Notes: generated by a model not told the origin, from the letters alone. A stretch of 64,000 nt of DNA from an uncultured Paracoccaceae bacterium (GCA_947493335.1 CANLQO010000001.1:744001-808000), one strand, 5' to 3'; positions 9,690-19,638 are shown, numbered from the stretch's first letter. A program made the numbers and translations.

Positions 9690-9718
9690 GCGGCGCACGG
9701 TATACCATTGTGCGCCGC
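9690..9718 (+). terminator. Hairpin downstream of ornithine decarboxylase
   Basis: A nine-base perfect stem, GCGGCGCAC / GTGCGCCGC, with an 11-base loop lies 30 bases after the stop codon. No U-tract follows immediately; an AATTTTTTG run comes about 20 bases later. It may be a terminator or an mRNA 3'-end protector. Confidence 0.45.
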
Positions 9719-9807
9719 TAACCATTTATAATGTAACAATTTTTTGTTGCGCCTCGGGAAATTGACGCTAGGTTCTCGACAAACAGGACATCAAAGGCGC
9801 ACCTCCC

Positions 9808-11088
9808 ATGCCTCCCATCGCCGACCATCCGCTTCGCTATGCGATGGCAAATGAACTTCACGCGCGACCCTTCCCGCGGGTCGCCGCCCCCAGCCGCGCA
9901 GCCTATCTCGCAATCAAACCGGCCGAAAATGCGGCTGGTCGGGATCGGGACGTGGACCGGGCGCATCTGATTGCCTTGCTCGACCGTTTTGGCGCGCCGC
10001 ACCCACAACCGGGGGCCACGCATTATTCGGGCCAGATCGGCAAGCACATGCTGAAATGGGAGAGTCACACGGAATTTGTGACTTACACCGTCTTTGGGGA
10101 TGGCGTGGCAGAGCGGCCTTTTGATGCCGGTACCTTTGCGGTGTTTCCAGAGGATTGGCTGGACGCGGCACCTGGCACGCGCGTGACCTCTGCCCTGATC
10201 CGCGTTGAAACGGCCAAAGGCGATGCGGGCATCGCCGAAAAGGTCCGCGACTGGTTTGTGCCTGAAAGCCTTGCGATCAGCCGGATGTTGGATGACGAAC
10301 TGGTCGTGGCAGCGGATTTTCGCATCGATGTTGGTGGTCACATGCGCTTTGCCGTCTTCGCCCGGCCAGAGGCGGGCAGCCAGCGCATCGGCCGCGTGGT
10401 GCAACGGCTATGCGAGATTGAGACCTATAAGGCGATGTCGATGCTTGGCCTAAGCCGCGCGCGCGGGCTGTCGCGCACGATGGCCACGATGGACCAGCGG
10501 TTGACGACCCTGCTGAGCCAGATGAGCGGTGTCCCCAGTGACCCGGCAGAGGTCTTGCAAGAGTTGCTTGAGGTGTCGTCAGAGCTTGAGAATATCGCGG
10601 CGCAATCCAGTTTCCGCTTCGGTGCGACCGGTGCTTACGAACAGATCGTCAATCAACGGATCGCCGTGCTGCGCGAAGACCGGTTCGAAGGGCGGCAGAC
10701 GTTTTCGGAGTTCATGATGCGGCGCTTTGACCCGGCCATGCGGACGGTGAAGGCGACCGAGGCGCGCCTGCAAACCATGTCCGACAGGGCCTTGCGGGCG
10801 GGCAATCTTTTGCGGACGCGGGTGGATGTCGAACGCTCTGCGCAGAACCAAAGCCTGCTGGAAAGCATGGATAAGCGTGCCGATCTGCAACTGCGCTTGC
10901 AACGCACCGTCGAGGGTCTGTCAGTCGTGGCAATCAGCTATTACGCCGTCAATCTGGTGCTTTACATGACCGGGCCGGTGGAAACGGCATTCGGCATCTC
11001 AAAGACGCTGATGGCCGCCGGTGTGACGCCCATCGTGCTGGTGCTGGTCTGGCTTATGGTGCAGCGCATCCGCCGCCATATGGAATGA
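9808..11088 (+). CDS. DUF3422 family membrane-anchored protein
   Basis: A 426-residue protein with the DUF3422 opening DHPLRYAMANELHARPFP, a central KWESHTEF..YT region, a long mostly helical part (about residues 210-370) likely forming coiled coil, and two membrane segments near the C-terminus (SVVAISYYAVNLVLYMTG and TPIVLVLVWLMV). The full family length is present. Its role is unknown to me. It converges on the ABC-transporter operon: its stop codon abuts the stop codon of the last permease gene. Confidence 0.85.
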   Translation: MPPIADHPLRYAMANELHARPFPRVAAPSRAAYLAIKPAENAAGRDRDVDRAHLIALLDRFGAPHPQPGATHYSGQIGKHMLKWESHTEFVTYTVFGDGVAERPFDAGTFAVFPEDWLDAAPGTRVTSALIRVETAKGDAGIAEKVRDWFVPESLAISRMLDDELVVAADFRIDVGGHMRFAVFARPEAGSQRIGRVVQRLCEIETYKAMSMLGLSRARGLSRTMATMDQRLTTLLSQMSGVPSDPAEVLQELLEVSSELENIAAQSSFRFGATGAYEQIVNQRIAVLREDRFEGRQTFSEFMMRRFDPAMRTVKATEARLQTMSDRALRAGNLLRTRVDVERSAQNQSLLESMDKRADLQLRLQRTVEGLSVVAISYYAVNLVLYMTGPVETAFGISKTLMAAGVTPIVLVLVWLMVQRIRRHME

Positions 11089-12045
11089 TCACTGCCCTCT
11101 GATGCGGGGGTCCAGTGCATCACGCAACCCGTCACCGATGTAGTTCACCGACAGCACCGTCAGCGAGATTGCAAGGCCGGGCCAGATCACCCGTTCCGGG
11201 AAGGCGGTCATCCGGTCGACGCTGTCAAACAGGATCTTGCCCCAGGTCGGGAAATCCGACGGGAACCCAAGCCCGAGGAAGGACAGCGCACTTTCGGTGA
11301 TGATCGCTGTCGCCAACCCCAGCGTCGCGCTGACCATGATCGGTGACAGCACATTTGGCAGCAGGTGCCGCGTGATCATCCGCCGGGCAGGGGTGCCGAT
11401 GGACCGCGCGGCCAGCACGAACTCGCGCTCTTTAATGGCCATCACGTCACCGCGCACGATCCGCGCGGTCTGCATCCAGCTTGTGATGCCGATGCCCGTC
11501 ACGATCAGAATAAAGATCCCCTGTTCCGGTCCGAAGACCGCGCGCAATGGGTCGCGGAACAGCAGCATCATCACCAGCAGCAACGGTAGAATGGGCAATG
11601 ACAGCACCAGATCGGTGAACCGCATGAGCAACCCATCAAGTCGTTTGAAATAGCCTGCAAAGACCCCCACCAGTGTGCCGATCAGCACCGCAAGGATCAT
11701 CGCCGTCCACCCCACGGCCAGCGAAATCCGCCCACCCTGCATCGTGTTGGCCATGATGTCGCGACCCAAATGGTCGGTCCCCATCGGTCTGGCCCAGCTT
11801 GTCTTGGCCTCGCTGTCGAAGATCGCCATGTAGATCGGCCGTACGTCCTTGTTGCGGATATCCAGCTTGCCGGGGTCCACGTCCCAGATTAGCGGCCCGA
11901 TCGCGCAGAACAGCGTAATGAAGATCAGAAAACCAAGGCCCACCACGGCCCCTTTATGGGTCTTGAACTGGTCCCAGACATCAAGCCACTGGTTGCGCGG
12001 TTTTGTCAGTTCCTCAACGGCGGTATCGACGGCTTGATCAGTCAT
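11089..12045 (-). CDS. Peptide ABC transporter permease, DppC/OppC type
   Basis: A 318-residue inner-membrane permease of the oligopeptide family. It shows the N-terminal OppC region, six membrane helices, and the EAA-loop segment 'ARSIGTPARRMITRHLLPNVLSP' region that contacts the ATPase. The start MTDQAVDTAVEE is chosen for its GAGGA box and an 8-base overlap with the permease gene upstream, so the two are translationally coupled. It is last in the five-gene transport operon and ends the transcript against the convergent DUF3422 gene. Confidence 0.9.
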   Translation of the reverse strand: MTDQAVDTAVEELTKPRNQWLDVWDQFKTHKGAVVGLGFLIFITLFCAIGPLIWDVDPGKLDIRNKDVRPIYMAIFDSEAKTSWARPMGTDHLGRDIMANTMQGGRISLAVGWTAMILAVLIGTLVGVFAGYFKRLDGLLMRFTDLVLSLPILPLLLVMMLLFRDPLRAVFGPEQGIFILIVTGIGITSWMQTARIVRGDVMAIKEREFVLAARSIGTPARRMITRHLLPNVLSPIMVSATLGLATAIITESALSFLGLGFPSDFPTWGKILFDSVDRMTAFPERVIWPGLAISLTVLSVNYIGDGLRDALDPRIRGQ

Positions 12046-13045
12046 AGCGGATCCTCGGGTCAAGGATGCCGTAAAGGATATCGGCAATCAGGTTCATCAT
12101 CACGATCAGCACCGCCAGCAGGAAGGTGATCGTCATCACCATCGGAATATCCGATCCCTGCAGCGCGATAATCAGCAATTGCCCCAGACCGTTCACCTTG
12201 AAAATCTGCTCGGTGATGATCGCGCCGCCAAAGATCGAAGGGATGCCAAGCGCGATGACCGTGATCACGGGGATCATCGAATTGCGCAGGACGTGTTTCA
12301 TGACCACGACGCTCTCGGTCATGCCCTTGGCCCGTGCCGTGCGCACATAATCCTGCCCCAGATTATCCAGCATAGAGGCGCGCATGTACCGGCTGACCTG
12401 CGCGGTGGTCTGCAGCGCCAGCACCATCACCGGCATGATCATCTGGCGCAATTGAAAGACAAATGTATCCCAATCGACAACCTGATGGGTGGTGTCATAG
12501 ATCGACGGTAACCAGCCTAAAGACACTGAAAAGATCACGATCAGCACGACGCCGGAAAAGAACGGCGGCACGGAAAAGCCGATCATGCTGACAAAGGTGC
12601 CGACATTGTCGAAGACCGAATACTGACGGTAGGCACTGATGATCCCGATGGGGAGTGCGATCAGCACGCCCACCACATAGGACATGCCGACCACCCAGAG
12701 CGTCTGGGGCATCCGCTCTGCGATCGTGTCAAAGACCGGGCTGCGCGATTGGAAGCTGATGATCCGTTGCGCGCCATCGGCAAAGTTGGTGCCAAAGGTC
12801 TGGTCGATCCAGTATTGCGGTTCCACGATGAAAAACTGCTTGAGCCACAGCGGAAAGCGAACCCACCATGGTTCCCCCAAGCCCAGGGCAAGGCGCATCT
12901 TTTCCTTCACCTCGGGCGGGATCGTCAGCGGCATCTGCGCCATCGGATCGCCGGGGGCGAGTTCCAGCAGCATGAAGATGACAAAGGCAATGAACAAAAG
13001 CGTCGGGATCGACAGCAGCAATCGTCGGATGGTGTAGGTCAGCAT
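12038..13045 (-). CDS. Peptide ABC transporter permease, DppB/OppB type
   Basis: A 335-residue permease with the family start MLTYTIRRLLLSIPTLLFIAF, six membrane helices and the EAA loop 'VRTARAKGMTESVVVMKHVLRN' region. An insertion near residues 50-110, with WWVRFPLWLKQFF, is longer than in E. coli DppB. It pairs with the downstream DppC-type permease to form the channel. It lies 124 bases downstream of the binding-protein gene, across three hairpins that probably lower its expression relative to the binding protein. Confidence 0.9.
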   Translation of the reverse strand: MLTYTIRRLLLSIPTLLFIAFVIFMLLELAPGDPMAQMPLTIPPEVKEKMRLALGLGEPWWVRFPLWLKQFFIVEPQYWIDQTFGTNFADGAQRIISFQSRSPVFDTIAERMPQTLWVVGMSYVVGVLIALPIGIISAYRQYSVFDNVGTFVSMIGFSVPPFFSGVVLIVIFSVSLGWLPSIYDTTHQVVDWDTFVFQLRQMIMPVMVLALQTTAQVSRYMRASMLDNLGQDYVRTARAKGMTESVVVMKHVLRNSMIPVITVIALGIPSIFGGAIITEQIFKVNGLGQLLIIALQGSDIPMVMTITFLLAVLIVMMNLIADILYGILDPRIRYD

Positions 13046-13074
13046 CAGCGGCGCCTTGGTTCAGTGCGTTTCAT

Positions 13075-13151
13075 AAAATCTTCTAGAAGATTTTTTGGAG
13101 TGCCGATTTTTCTGGAAAAATCGGTTGAGGTGGGCCGCAGGGGCCCACCTC
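13075..13151. repeat. Three tandem intergenic hairpins between binding-protein and permease genes
   Basis: Three inverted repeats follow one another: AAAATCTTCT/AGAAGATTTT (13075-13094), CCGATTTTTC/GAAAAATCGG (13103-13124, 2-base loop) and GAGGTGGGCC/GGCCCACCTC (13127-13151, 5-base loop). Read on the minus strand, the GC-rich hairpin comes first after the binding-protein stop and is followed by CAACCGATTTTT, so it could act as a partial terminator; the two A/T-rich hairpins follow. Such spacers commonly stabilise binding-protein mRNA and attenuate permease transcription. Confidence 0.7.
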
Positions 13152-13169
13152 ATTGTCAAAGCTGTCCGA

Positions 13170-14888
13170 TCACTCGGTGCGATACCAGTCAGCGACGTTC
13201 CACAGCTCAGAATCCCATGTGTTCAGGATCACACCACCAAGGGTGTTGGCGTGGGCCGACACACGACCACGATCGACCAGCGGCACAATCGTCATGCTGT
13301 CCTTGGTCAGCATGTCGTTCATGGCGCGCGCGATCTCGCCGCGACGGTCCAGATCAGCAGTTGTTGCCAACTCGTCAATCATGGCGTCATAGGCGGGGTC
13401 ACAGAAGCGGTTGATGTTTTCACCCTGCCACTGGCTGTCAGGCTTTGGCTCGTTGCCGCAGCGGTAAGCCGCCAGATAGGCCTGTGGGTCGGTGCCATCA
13501 AAGTTGTTGGCGTACATTTCGACGTCCGCATAGAACTTCTGGAAGGTGTCGGGCGAACCCGGGTCACCACCAAAGAACACGGATGCATCGATGTTGCGCA
13601 GCTCGGTCTCAACACCGATCTCGCTCCACCATTCCTTGATCAACGCCTGGAAGTCCTGACGGACAGCGTTGGTCGAGGTCTGATAGAGGATGCGCAGCGG
13701 CACACCGTCTTTTTCGCGGATGCCGTCACCGTCGGTGTCAACCACACCAGCGGCATCCAGCATGGCGTTGGCGCCTGCGATGTCCTGCGTCAGACATGCA
13801 GTGTTGTCGGACGCATAGATCGCCGGTCCGGGCACCAGATTGCAAGTCGGGCGACCGGCTTGGCCATAGCCCACTTCCACCAGCAGTTCACGGTCAATTG
13901 CCATCGACAATGCGGTGCGTACTGCCACGTCACTCAGGAACGGATGCGGCTCTGCCACGGTGGACCGGACACCTTCTGCCAGATCAGGCGAGGGGTTGGT
14001 CAGGTTCATTTCCAGACGCTCGACCAAAGTACCGAATGCAGATACTGGCGTACCAACGCCTGCCGCGGCCATGGAAGAGATGACATCGGGTGCCAACTGC
14101 AGGTTCCAAGCATAGTCGAATTCGCCGGTTTCCAGAACCGCACGTCCCGACGCGGTCGCGTCACCGCCGCCTTTGAAGGTCAAGCTGGCAAAGGCAGGCT
14201 TGCCTGCTTCGCGGAAGTTTTCGTTGGCCACGCCGGTCCAGACGTCATTGGTGCGGAAGTCGGTGACGACAAATGGACCCGTGCCAATCGGCATAAAGTT
14301 TGCATCGGTACATTCAGGTGCCTTGGCACCGGTACAATCCGCAAACTGAGCCGCCTGAATGATCGGCGACTGGCCACCCATGAACGGGCCATAGGGGTTT
14401 GGTGTCGGCTTGTCGAAGGTCACCGTGACGGTCAGATCGTCAACGATATCAACGCTTTGCACGCCGTCGAACTTGGACAGCTGGGCACAACCACCTTCAG
14501 GGTTCATGCAGTAATCGGCCGTGAACTTGACGTCGGTGGACGTCACAGCAGAGCCATCAGACCAGACAAGGCCTTCTTTCAGCTTCCAAGTGATCTGGGT
14601 CAGGTCCTCGCTCACGCCGCCATTGGCGACGGTGGGGATTTCTGCGGCCAGATATGGGATCAGCGCGCCGGTTTCGTCATAGCGGCCCAGCGGTTCGATC
14701 ACCAAGGATGCGGCTTCAATCTCCTTTGTCCCGCCCGACAGGTAGGGGTTCAGGATGGATGGCGCCTGCCAGTAAATGATTTTCAGCTCGCCATCGCGGC
14801 CCCGCTCACCCTCGTGACCGTCGGCATAAGCCATCGGTGCAAAGGCAAACGACGCGGCAGCGCCGAGCATTGCTGTCTTGAGTTTCAT
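13170..14888 (-). CDS. Peptide ABC transporter substrate-binding protein (family 5)
   Basis: A 572-residue periplasmic binding protein with signal peptide MKLKTAMLGAAASFAFAPMAYA and the family 5 (DppA/OppA) elements 'PLGRYDETGALIPYLA', 'LVWSDGSAVTSTDVKFT' and 'ALSMAIDRELLVEVGYG'. I start it at MKLKTAML because AAGGAG is ten bases ahead, whereas an ATG three codons earlier is almost in contact with it. Several Cys and a Gly/Asp-rich stretch are present. Ligand unknown; peptides or amino-acid derivatives are likely given the hydrolase genes nearby. Confidence 0.9.
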   Translation of the reverse strand: MKLKTAMLGAAASFAFAPMAYADGHEGERGRDGELKIIYWQAPSILNPYLSGGTKEIEAASLVIEPLGRYDETGALIPYLAAEIPTVANGGVSEDLTQITWKLKEGLVWSDGSAVTSTDVKFTADYCMNPEGGCAQLSKFDGVQSVDIVDDLTVTVTFDKPTPNPYGPFMGGQSPIIQAAQFADCTGAKAPECTDANFMPIGTGPFVVTDFRTNDVWTGVANENFREAGKPAFASLTFKGGGDATASGRAVLETGEFDYAWNLQLAPDVISSMAAAGVGTPVSAFGTLVERLEMNLTNPSPDLAEGVRSTVAEPHPFLSDVAVRTALSMAIDRELLVEVGYGQAGRPTCNLVPGPAIYASDNTACLTQDIAGANAMLDAAGVVDTDGDGIREKDGVPLRILYQTSTNAVRQDFQALIKEWWSEIGVETELRNIDASVFFGGDPGSPDTFQKFYADVEMYANNFDGTDPQAYLAAYRCGNEPKPDSQWQGENINRFCDPAYDAMIDELATTADLDRRGEIARAMNDMLTKDSMTIVPLVDRGRVSAHANTLGGVILNTWDSELWNVADWYRTE

Positions 14889-14915
14889 ATTATCCATTCT
14901 CCTTGTTGGACGCTC

Positions 14916-15935
14916 TTAAACCTCTTGCCCTGCGGTTGGCCCCGCAGTGTCGTTGAAAAGATGGCAGGCGACAAAGCGCCCGGGCTGAACCTCGTGGGTG
15001 ACGGGTTCCTGTTGTTTGCAGATGTCCATCACCACCGGGCAACGGGTGCAGAAATTGCATCCTTTGGGCGGGTTGGACGGGCTTGGCACATCGCCTTGCA
15101 GAATAATCCGTTCCTTGGCGGTGCCCAACGTCGGGTCGGGCTCTGGCACCGCCGAGAGCAGCGCCTTGGTGTAGGGATGCAGCGGGTCGGCATAAAGCGC
15201 CTCGCGCGGGGATAATTCCACGACCTTGCCCAGATACATCACCGCCACCCGCGTTGCGATGTGGCGCACCATGCTCAGGTCATGGCTGATGAACAGATAG
15301 GTCAGGCCGAATTGTTCCTGCAAATCCTCCAGCAGGTTCACCACCTGCGCCTGAATCGACACGTCAAGTGCTGCAATCGGCTCATCACAGACGATGAACT
15401 TCGGATTGAGCGCCAGCGCGCGGGCAATCCCGATCCGCTGACGTTGCCCGCCGGAAAAGGCGTGCGGATAGCGCTTGGCGAACTTGCGGTTCAACCCGAC
15501 CGCATCCATCAATTCCGCGACTTTCTCGCGCTTTTCCGCTTCGGACAGCGTCGTGTGCTCATCCAGCGGTTCTTTGATAATGGCCTCGACCGTCATGCGT
15601 GGGTTCAGACTGGCCTGCGGGTCCTGAAACACCATTTGCATTGTGGGCCGCATACTGCGCAAATCGGGCTGCGGCACGGTTCCGATGTCGTGCCCGTCAA
15701 TCGCGATCTCGCCGCTGGTGATGTCATAAAGCCGCAGCACCGCGCGCCCGCAGGTGGACTTGCCGCAGCCGCTTTCGCCGACAAGCCCCAGCGTTTCGCC
15801 TTCCATCACGTCAAAGGACACGCCGTCCACGGCTTTCACCTCTCCGACACGGCGCCGGAACAGGCCCGCGTAGATCGGAAAGTGCATCTTCAGATCACGC
15901 ACACGAACAAGCGGGGCAGGGGTCTGATCCAACAT
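14916..15935 (-). CDS. Peptide ABC transporter ATP-binding protein, DppF/OppF type
   Basis: A 339-residue ATPase with Walker [11 protein letters not shown]-loop [16 protein letters not shown] signature [14 protein letters not shown], Walker [13 protein letters not shown], and the C-terminal oligopeptide-transport extension with [14 protein letters not shown]. The ATG overlaps the TGA of the upstream ATPase gene by one base (TGATG), with GAGGGGAC ahead; a GTG one codon earlier is the alternative. It acts as a heterodimer with the DppD-type ATPase. Confidence 0.9.
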   Translation of the reverse strand: MLDQTPAPLVRVRDLKMHFPIYAGLFRRRVGEVKAVDGVSFDVMEGETLGLVGESGCGKSTCGRAVLRLYDITSGEIAIDGHDIGTVPQPDLRSMRPTMQMVFQDPQASLNPRMTVEAIIKEPLDEHTTLSEAEKREKVAELMDAVGLNRKFAKRYPHAFSGGQRQRIGIARALALNPKFIVCDEPIAALDVSIQAQVVNLLEDLQEQFGLTYLFISHDLSMVRHIATRVAVMYLGKVVELSPREALYADPLHPYTKALLSAVPEPDPTLGTAKERIILQGDVPSPSNPPKGCNFCTRCPVVMDICKQQEPVTHEVQPGRFVACHLFNDTAGPTAGQEV

Positions 15936-16921
15936 CACGTCCCCTCTGCGTGGAAACAGGCCACGTCGTGACCCGCACCAACATCATAGCGGCGGGGGTT
16001 TTCCACGGCACAGCGGTCAAACGCCACATTGCAGCGGTCGCGGAACGGGCAACTCTTTGGCGCGCCTGCCAAAATCGGCGGCTGCCCCTCAATAATCGTC
16101 AGCCGCTTTTCGCGTGCGCCAGTGATCTTTGGGATCGTCGTCAACAGCGCCTTGGTATAGGGATGGCCCGGGTTGCCGAACAACTCGCGCACCGGGGCAT
16201 GTTCCACCACTTGCCCGCCATACATTACCATCACCCGATCCGCGATGCCGGCGATCACACCCAGATCATGCGTGATCCAGATCACCGCCATGCCCAACTT
16301 GTCGCGTAGCTCTTTCATCAGCTCGAGGATCTGCGCCTGAATGGTCACATCCAGCGCTGTTGTCGGCTCATCCGCGATCAGCACCTTGGGGTCGCAGGCC
16401 AACGCGATGGCGATCATCACCCTCTGTCGCATGCCGCCTGAAAACTGGTGTGGATAATCCTTCAGCCGCTGATCCGCATCCGGAATGCCCACCAGTTCCA
16501 GCAGTTCTTTGGCGCGCACAGCCGCCTGCGCCTTTGAAAGCCCCATGTGCTTGCGCAGGGGCTCTGCGATCTGCATGCCCACGGTGAACACAGGGTTCAG
16601 CGATGTCATTGGATCCTGAAACACAAACCCGATCTTACCGCCGCGCACCGACCGCAGGCCCTCGGGATCAAGCTGCAACAGGTCTTTGCCGTCAAACGTC
16701 ACGGTGCCGCCGCGCACATCCGCCGGGGGCGAGGGCAGCAGCCCCAGAAGCGACATCATCGTCACCGATTTGCCGGACCCGCTTTCGCCAACCACACCCA
16801 GCAATTCGCCGGGGCGCAGGTCAAAAGACACGTCGTTGACCGCATGAACTTCACCGCCGCGCGTCTTGAATACTGTCTTGAGGTCCCGGACATCCAGAAC
16901 AGGCAGCGCCCCGTCGGGCAT
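15935..16921 (-). CDS. Peptide ABC transporter ATP-binding protein, DppD/OppD type
   Basis: A 328-residue ATPase with Walker [11 protein letters not shown]-loop [14 protein letters not shown], signature [11 protein letters not shown], Walker [14 protein letters not shown] and the C-terminal [14 protein letters not shown] cluster. The start [10 protein letters not shown] is chosen for the near-ideal GGGAGGT box seven bases ahead; the frame extends 47 codons further without homology. It is the first gene of the D-F-A-B-C operon, so the promoter should lie in the 207-base gap shared with the divergent argE-like gene. Confidence 0.9.
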   Translation of the reverse strand: MPDGALPVLDVRDLKTVFKTRGGEVHAVNDVSFDLRPGELLGVVGESGSGKSVTMMSLLGLLPSPPADVRGGTVTFDGKDLLQLDPEGLRSVRGGKIGFVFQDPMTSLNPVFTVGMQIAEPLRKHMGLSKAQAAVRAKELLELVGIPDADQRLKDYPHQFSGGMRQRVMIAIALACDPKVLIADEPTTALDVTIQAQILELMKELRDKLGMAVIWITHDLGVIAGIADRVMVMYGGQVVEHAPVRELFGNPGHPYTKALLTTIPKITGAREKRLTIIEGQPPILAGAPKSCPFRDRCNVAFDRCAVENPRRYDVGAGHDVACFHAEGT

Positions 16922-17128
16922 GAACGCACCTCCCAAGTGGTTCTTACGTCTTTGTATTTTGCGCCCGTCGTCTCGCGGACCTGCAACGCGGATTACGCTA
17001 ACATGGAATTCCGAACCCGCAAGCCATTTCCACATTGCGTGTGCTTGCCCTAGCGGCAACACTGGTCACGCGCCAAAATCTGCGCCACGCTGCAAGCGAT
17101 TTCAGCCCTTAGGATACTGGAAAACTTC

Positions 17129-18289
17129 ATGGACCTGACTGCCCGCGACCTTTTGGACCGCCTTGTGGGATTTCCCACCATCAGCCGCGACAGCAACCTC
17201 GATCTGATCGATTTTGTCGAAAACTACCTCGACGGATTCGGTGTCAGTTCGGTTCGCGTTCCGAATGCCGATGGCACCAAGGCCGCGCTTTACGCCCATA
17301 TCGGGCCAGAGGTGGACGGCGGCGTTGTCCTGTCCGGACACACCGATGTGGTGCCGGTGGACGGGCAGCCCTGGGACACCGACCCCTTTACTGTCACCGA
17401 AAAAGACGGGCGACTTTATGGGCGTGGCACCTGCGACATGAAGGGTTTTGACGCGCTGGCACTGTCCGCCGTCCCCTTGGCGCTGGAACGCGGGCTGAAG
17501 CGGCCATTGCAAATTGCGCTGAGTTACGATGAAGAGGTCGGCTGCATCGGCGCGCCGCCAATGATCGACCACATGGTGGCCCACGGCATGCCCCGCGCAG
17601 ATACTGTTCTGGTGGGGGAGCCTTCGATGATGAAGGTCGTGACCGGCCACAAGGGCAGCATGGGCTTTGACGTGCATTTTCAAGGGTTTGAGGTGCATTC
17701 CTCGATCGCGTATCAAGGTGTCAGCGCCATTATGATGGCCGCCAAGTTGATTGATTGGGCCAATCAGATCAACGCCGAGAATGCGGCAAAGACACCGGGC
17801 GAACTCGCCGCTGATTTTGATCCGCCCTATACGTCGTTGCATGTCGGCCAAATCTCGGGCGGCACGGCCCATAATATCACCGCGAAAGATTGCCGCTTCG
17901 GGTTTGACTTCCGCGTTGTCCCCGGTGACGACATCGCTGAATGGGAGGCTCGTTTCAAAGAAAAACTGGCAGAGCTTGAGGCCGAGATGCAAGCGGTCCG
18001 GCCCGAGACCGGCATCACGGCAAAGAAGTATTTCGCGATCCCCGGCCTTGTCCCCGAAGTTGAAGGCAGCGCCGAAGAACTTGCCCGCCGCCTGACCGGC
18101 GACAACTCCAGCAATGTGGTCAGCTATGGCACCGAAGCGGGACAGTTTCAGGAACGCGGTTATTCGGCGGTCGTCTGCGGTCCCGGTGATATCGCGCAGG
18201 CGCATCAGCCTAATGAGTACATCACGCTCGACCAGTTCCAGCAAGGAGAGGCGTTCATCGCCCGCCTCATCAACACGCTCGCCTCATGA
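17129..18289 (+). CDS. argE: Acetylornithine deacetylase-like M20 metallopeptidase (ArgE)
   Basis: A 386-residue zinc hydrolase of the M20A/ArgE group. Metal ligands are visible in SGHTDVVPVDG (His71, Asp73), GRGTCDMKG (Asp), and the catalytic DEEVGC; the dimerisation domain follows. ArgE removes the acetyl group of N-acetylornithine in arginine synthesis, but many Rhodobacterales have ornithine acetyltransferase instead, so here it may act in amino-acid scavenging. It overlaps the next gene by ATGA and is divergent from the peptide transporter. Confidence 0.8.
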   Translation: MDLTARDLLDRLVGFPTISRDSNLDLIDFVENYLDGFGVSSVRVPNADGTKAALYAHIGPEVDGGVVLSGHTDVVPVDGQPWDTDPFTVTEKDGRLYGRGTCDMKGFDALALSAVPLALERGLKRPLQIALSYDEEVGCIGAPPMIDHMVAHGMPRADTVLVGEPSMMKVVTGHKGSMGFDVHFQGFEVHSSIAYQGVSAIMMAAKLIDWANQINAENAAKTPGELAADFDPPYTSLHVGQISGGTAHNITAKDCRFGFDFRVVPGDDIAEWEARFKEKLAELEAEMQAVRPETGITAKKYFAIPGLVPEVEGSAEELARRLTGDNSSNVVSYGTEAGQFQERGYSAVVCGPGDIAQAHQPNEYITLDQFQQGEAFIARLINTLAS

Positions 18290-19620
18290 TCACGGCCGCC
18301 ACAGCGATTGAACACCGGGCGACGTTGCCCCGGCAGGCCGATGTTGTGGTCATCGGCGGCGGCATCATTGGTGTGATGACCGCTTGGGAAGCAGCCAAAA
18401 TGGGGCACAAGGTTGTGCTTTTGGAAAAGGGCCGCATTGCAGGCGAACAATCCAGCCGCAACTGGGGTTGGATACGTGCGCAAGGCCGCGACATCGCCGA
18501 ATTACCCTTGGCGTTAGAGGCGCAGGCGATGTGGCCCGCGCTTGAGGCCGCGACCAGCGGTTTTGGCCTGCGTCAGACAGGCACGCTTTATCTTGCCAAG
18601 GATGCAGGCGAAATGGACCGCTATGCCGATTGGCTGGCGCAGGCTGAACCCTATCAGGTCTCCTCCCGCCTGCTTGATGCCAATGACGTTGCCACGATGC
18701 TGCCGGGGGCGGGGCGGTCCTGGGCGGGGGCGCTGCACACACCCACCGACATGCGGGCCGAACCTTGGTTGACCGTCCCGTCACTCGCCCGCGCGGCTGT
18801 GCGTGACGGGGTGACGATCATTGAAAACTGTGCCGTGCGTCTGCTGGATATGACCGCGGGGCGCGTGACCGGTGTGATCACCGAAAAGGGCCGCATAGGT
18901 GCGGATGCGATTGTTCTGGCCGGTGGTGCCTGGTCTTCGTTGCTCTTGCGGCGGCATGGGGTCTCGATCCCGCAGTTGTCGGTCCGCGCCACGGTCGCGC
19001 AAACCGAACCCATGCATGCGCTGGATTACGCAGGCGGTGCCGTTGACAATCGGCTGGCGTGGCGTCGGCGCGAGGATGGCGGCTACACCCTTGCACCAGA
19101 GGGATTTCACGAACTTTTCGTGGGACCCGATGCCTTTCGCGCCTTCACCGGATTTGCGCGGCATCTGATCAAAGACCCCCTTGGCACCCGCATTTTGCCC
19201 GCCGCACCGCGTGGATTTCCCGACGCCTGGCGCACGCCCCGGCGCTGGTCAGGCGACACAACCAGCCCGTTTGAGGCGATGCGCGTTCTGGACCCATCAC
19301 CCAACCGCGCCAAGGTCGCCAAACTGGCCCGCGATTTCACCGATACCTTCCCCGCGCTGGGCCGCACGACGATCAAAAAGGCTTGGGCCGGAATGATCGA
19401 TACGCTGCCCGATGTGGTCCCCATTGTCGACACCTGCGACGCGCTGCCCGGCCTGACGATCTGCACCGGCATGTGTGGCCACGGCTTTGGCATCGGCCCC
19501 GCCATGGGCCGCGTGACCGCGCGCCTCGCCACCGGCCAATCCCCCGGCCACGATCTTTCGCGGTTCCGCTTTTCGCGCTTCTCTGACGGAAGCCCGCTCA
19601 TCCTCGGGCCGAACCTCTGA
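18286..19620 (+). CDS. FAD-dependent oxidoreductase, D-amino-acid-oxidase family
   Basis: A 444-residue flavoenzyme with the dinucleotide motif VVVIGGGIIGVMTAWEAAKM, the following LLEKGRIAGEQSSRNWGWIR (the SSRNWGWIR stretch is typical of the DadA-like group) and the C-terminal 'CTGMCGHGFGIGPAMGR' FAD loop. These enzymes oxidise D-amino acids, glycine derivatives or N-methyl amino acids. The four-base ATGA overlap shows translational coupling to the ArgE-like gene, suggesting oxidation of the freed amino acid. Substrate unproven. Confidence 0.8.
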   Translation: MITAATAIEHRATLPRQADVVVIGGGIIGVMTAWEAAKMGHKVVLLEKGRIAGEQSSRNWGWIRAQGRDIAELPLALEAQAMWPALEAATSGFGLRQTGTLYLAKDAGEMDRYADWLAQAEPYQVSSRLLDANDVATMLPGAGRSWAGALHTPTDMRAEPWLTVPSLARAAVRDGVTIIENCAVRLLDMTAGRVTGVITEKGRIGADAIVLAGGAWSSLLLRRHGVSIPQLSVRATVAQTEPMHALDYAGGAVDNRLAWRRREDGGYTLAPEGFHELFVGPDAFRAFTGFARHLIKDPLGTRILPAAPRGFPDAWRTPRRWSGDTTSPFEAMRVLDPSPNRAKVAKLARDFTDTFPALGRTTIKKAWAGMIDTLPDVVPIVDTCDALPGLTICTGMCGHGFGIGPAMGRVTARLATGQSPGHDLSRFRFSRFSDGSPLILGPNL

Positions 19621-19638
19621 TCAAAAATACCTTGGGTG
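19611..19638 (-). repeat. Core of the interspersed AAGTATTTTTGACCAG element, degenerate copy
   Basis: On the minus strand CCCAAGGTATTTTTGATCAG matches the core of the three complete copies elsewhere in the window with few mismatches, but the two GC-rich hairpins are absent. It overlaps the stop codon of the oxidoreductase gene. Confidence 0.45.

Noticed and set aside
13095-15215. 706-codon open frame antisense to the peptide-binding protein gene
   Set aside because: The minus strand encodes a clear signal-peptide-bearing binding protein; the plus frame has shadow composition and no domain.
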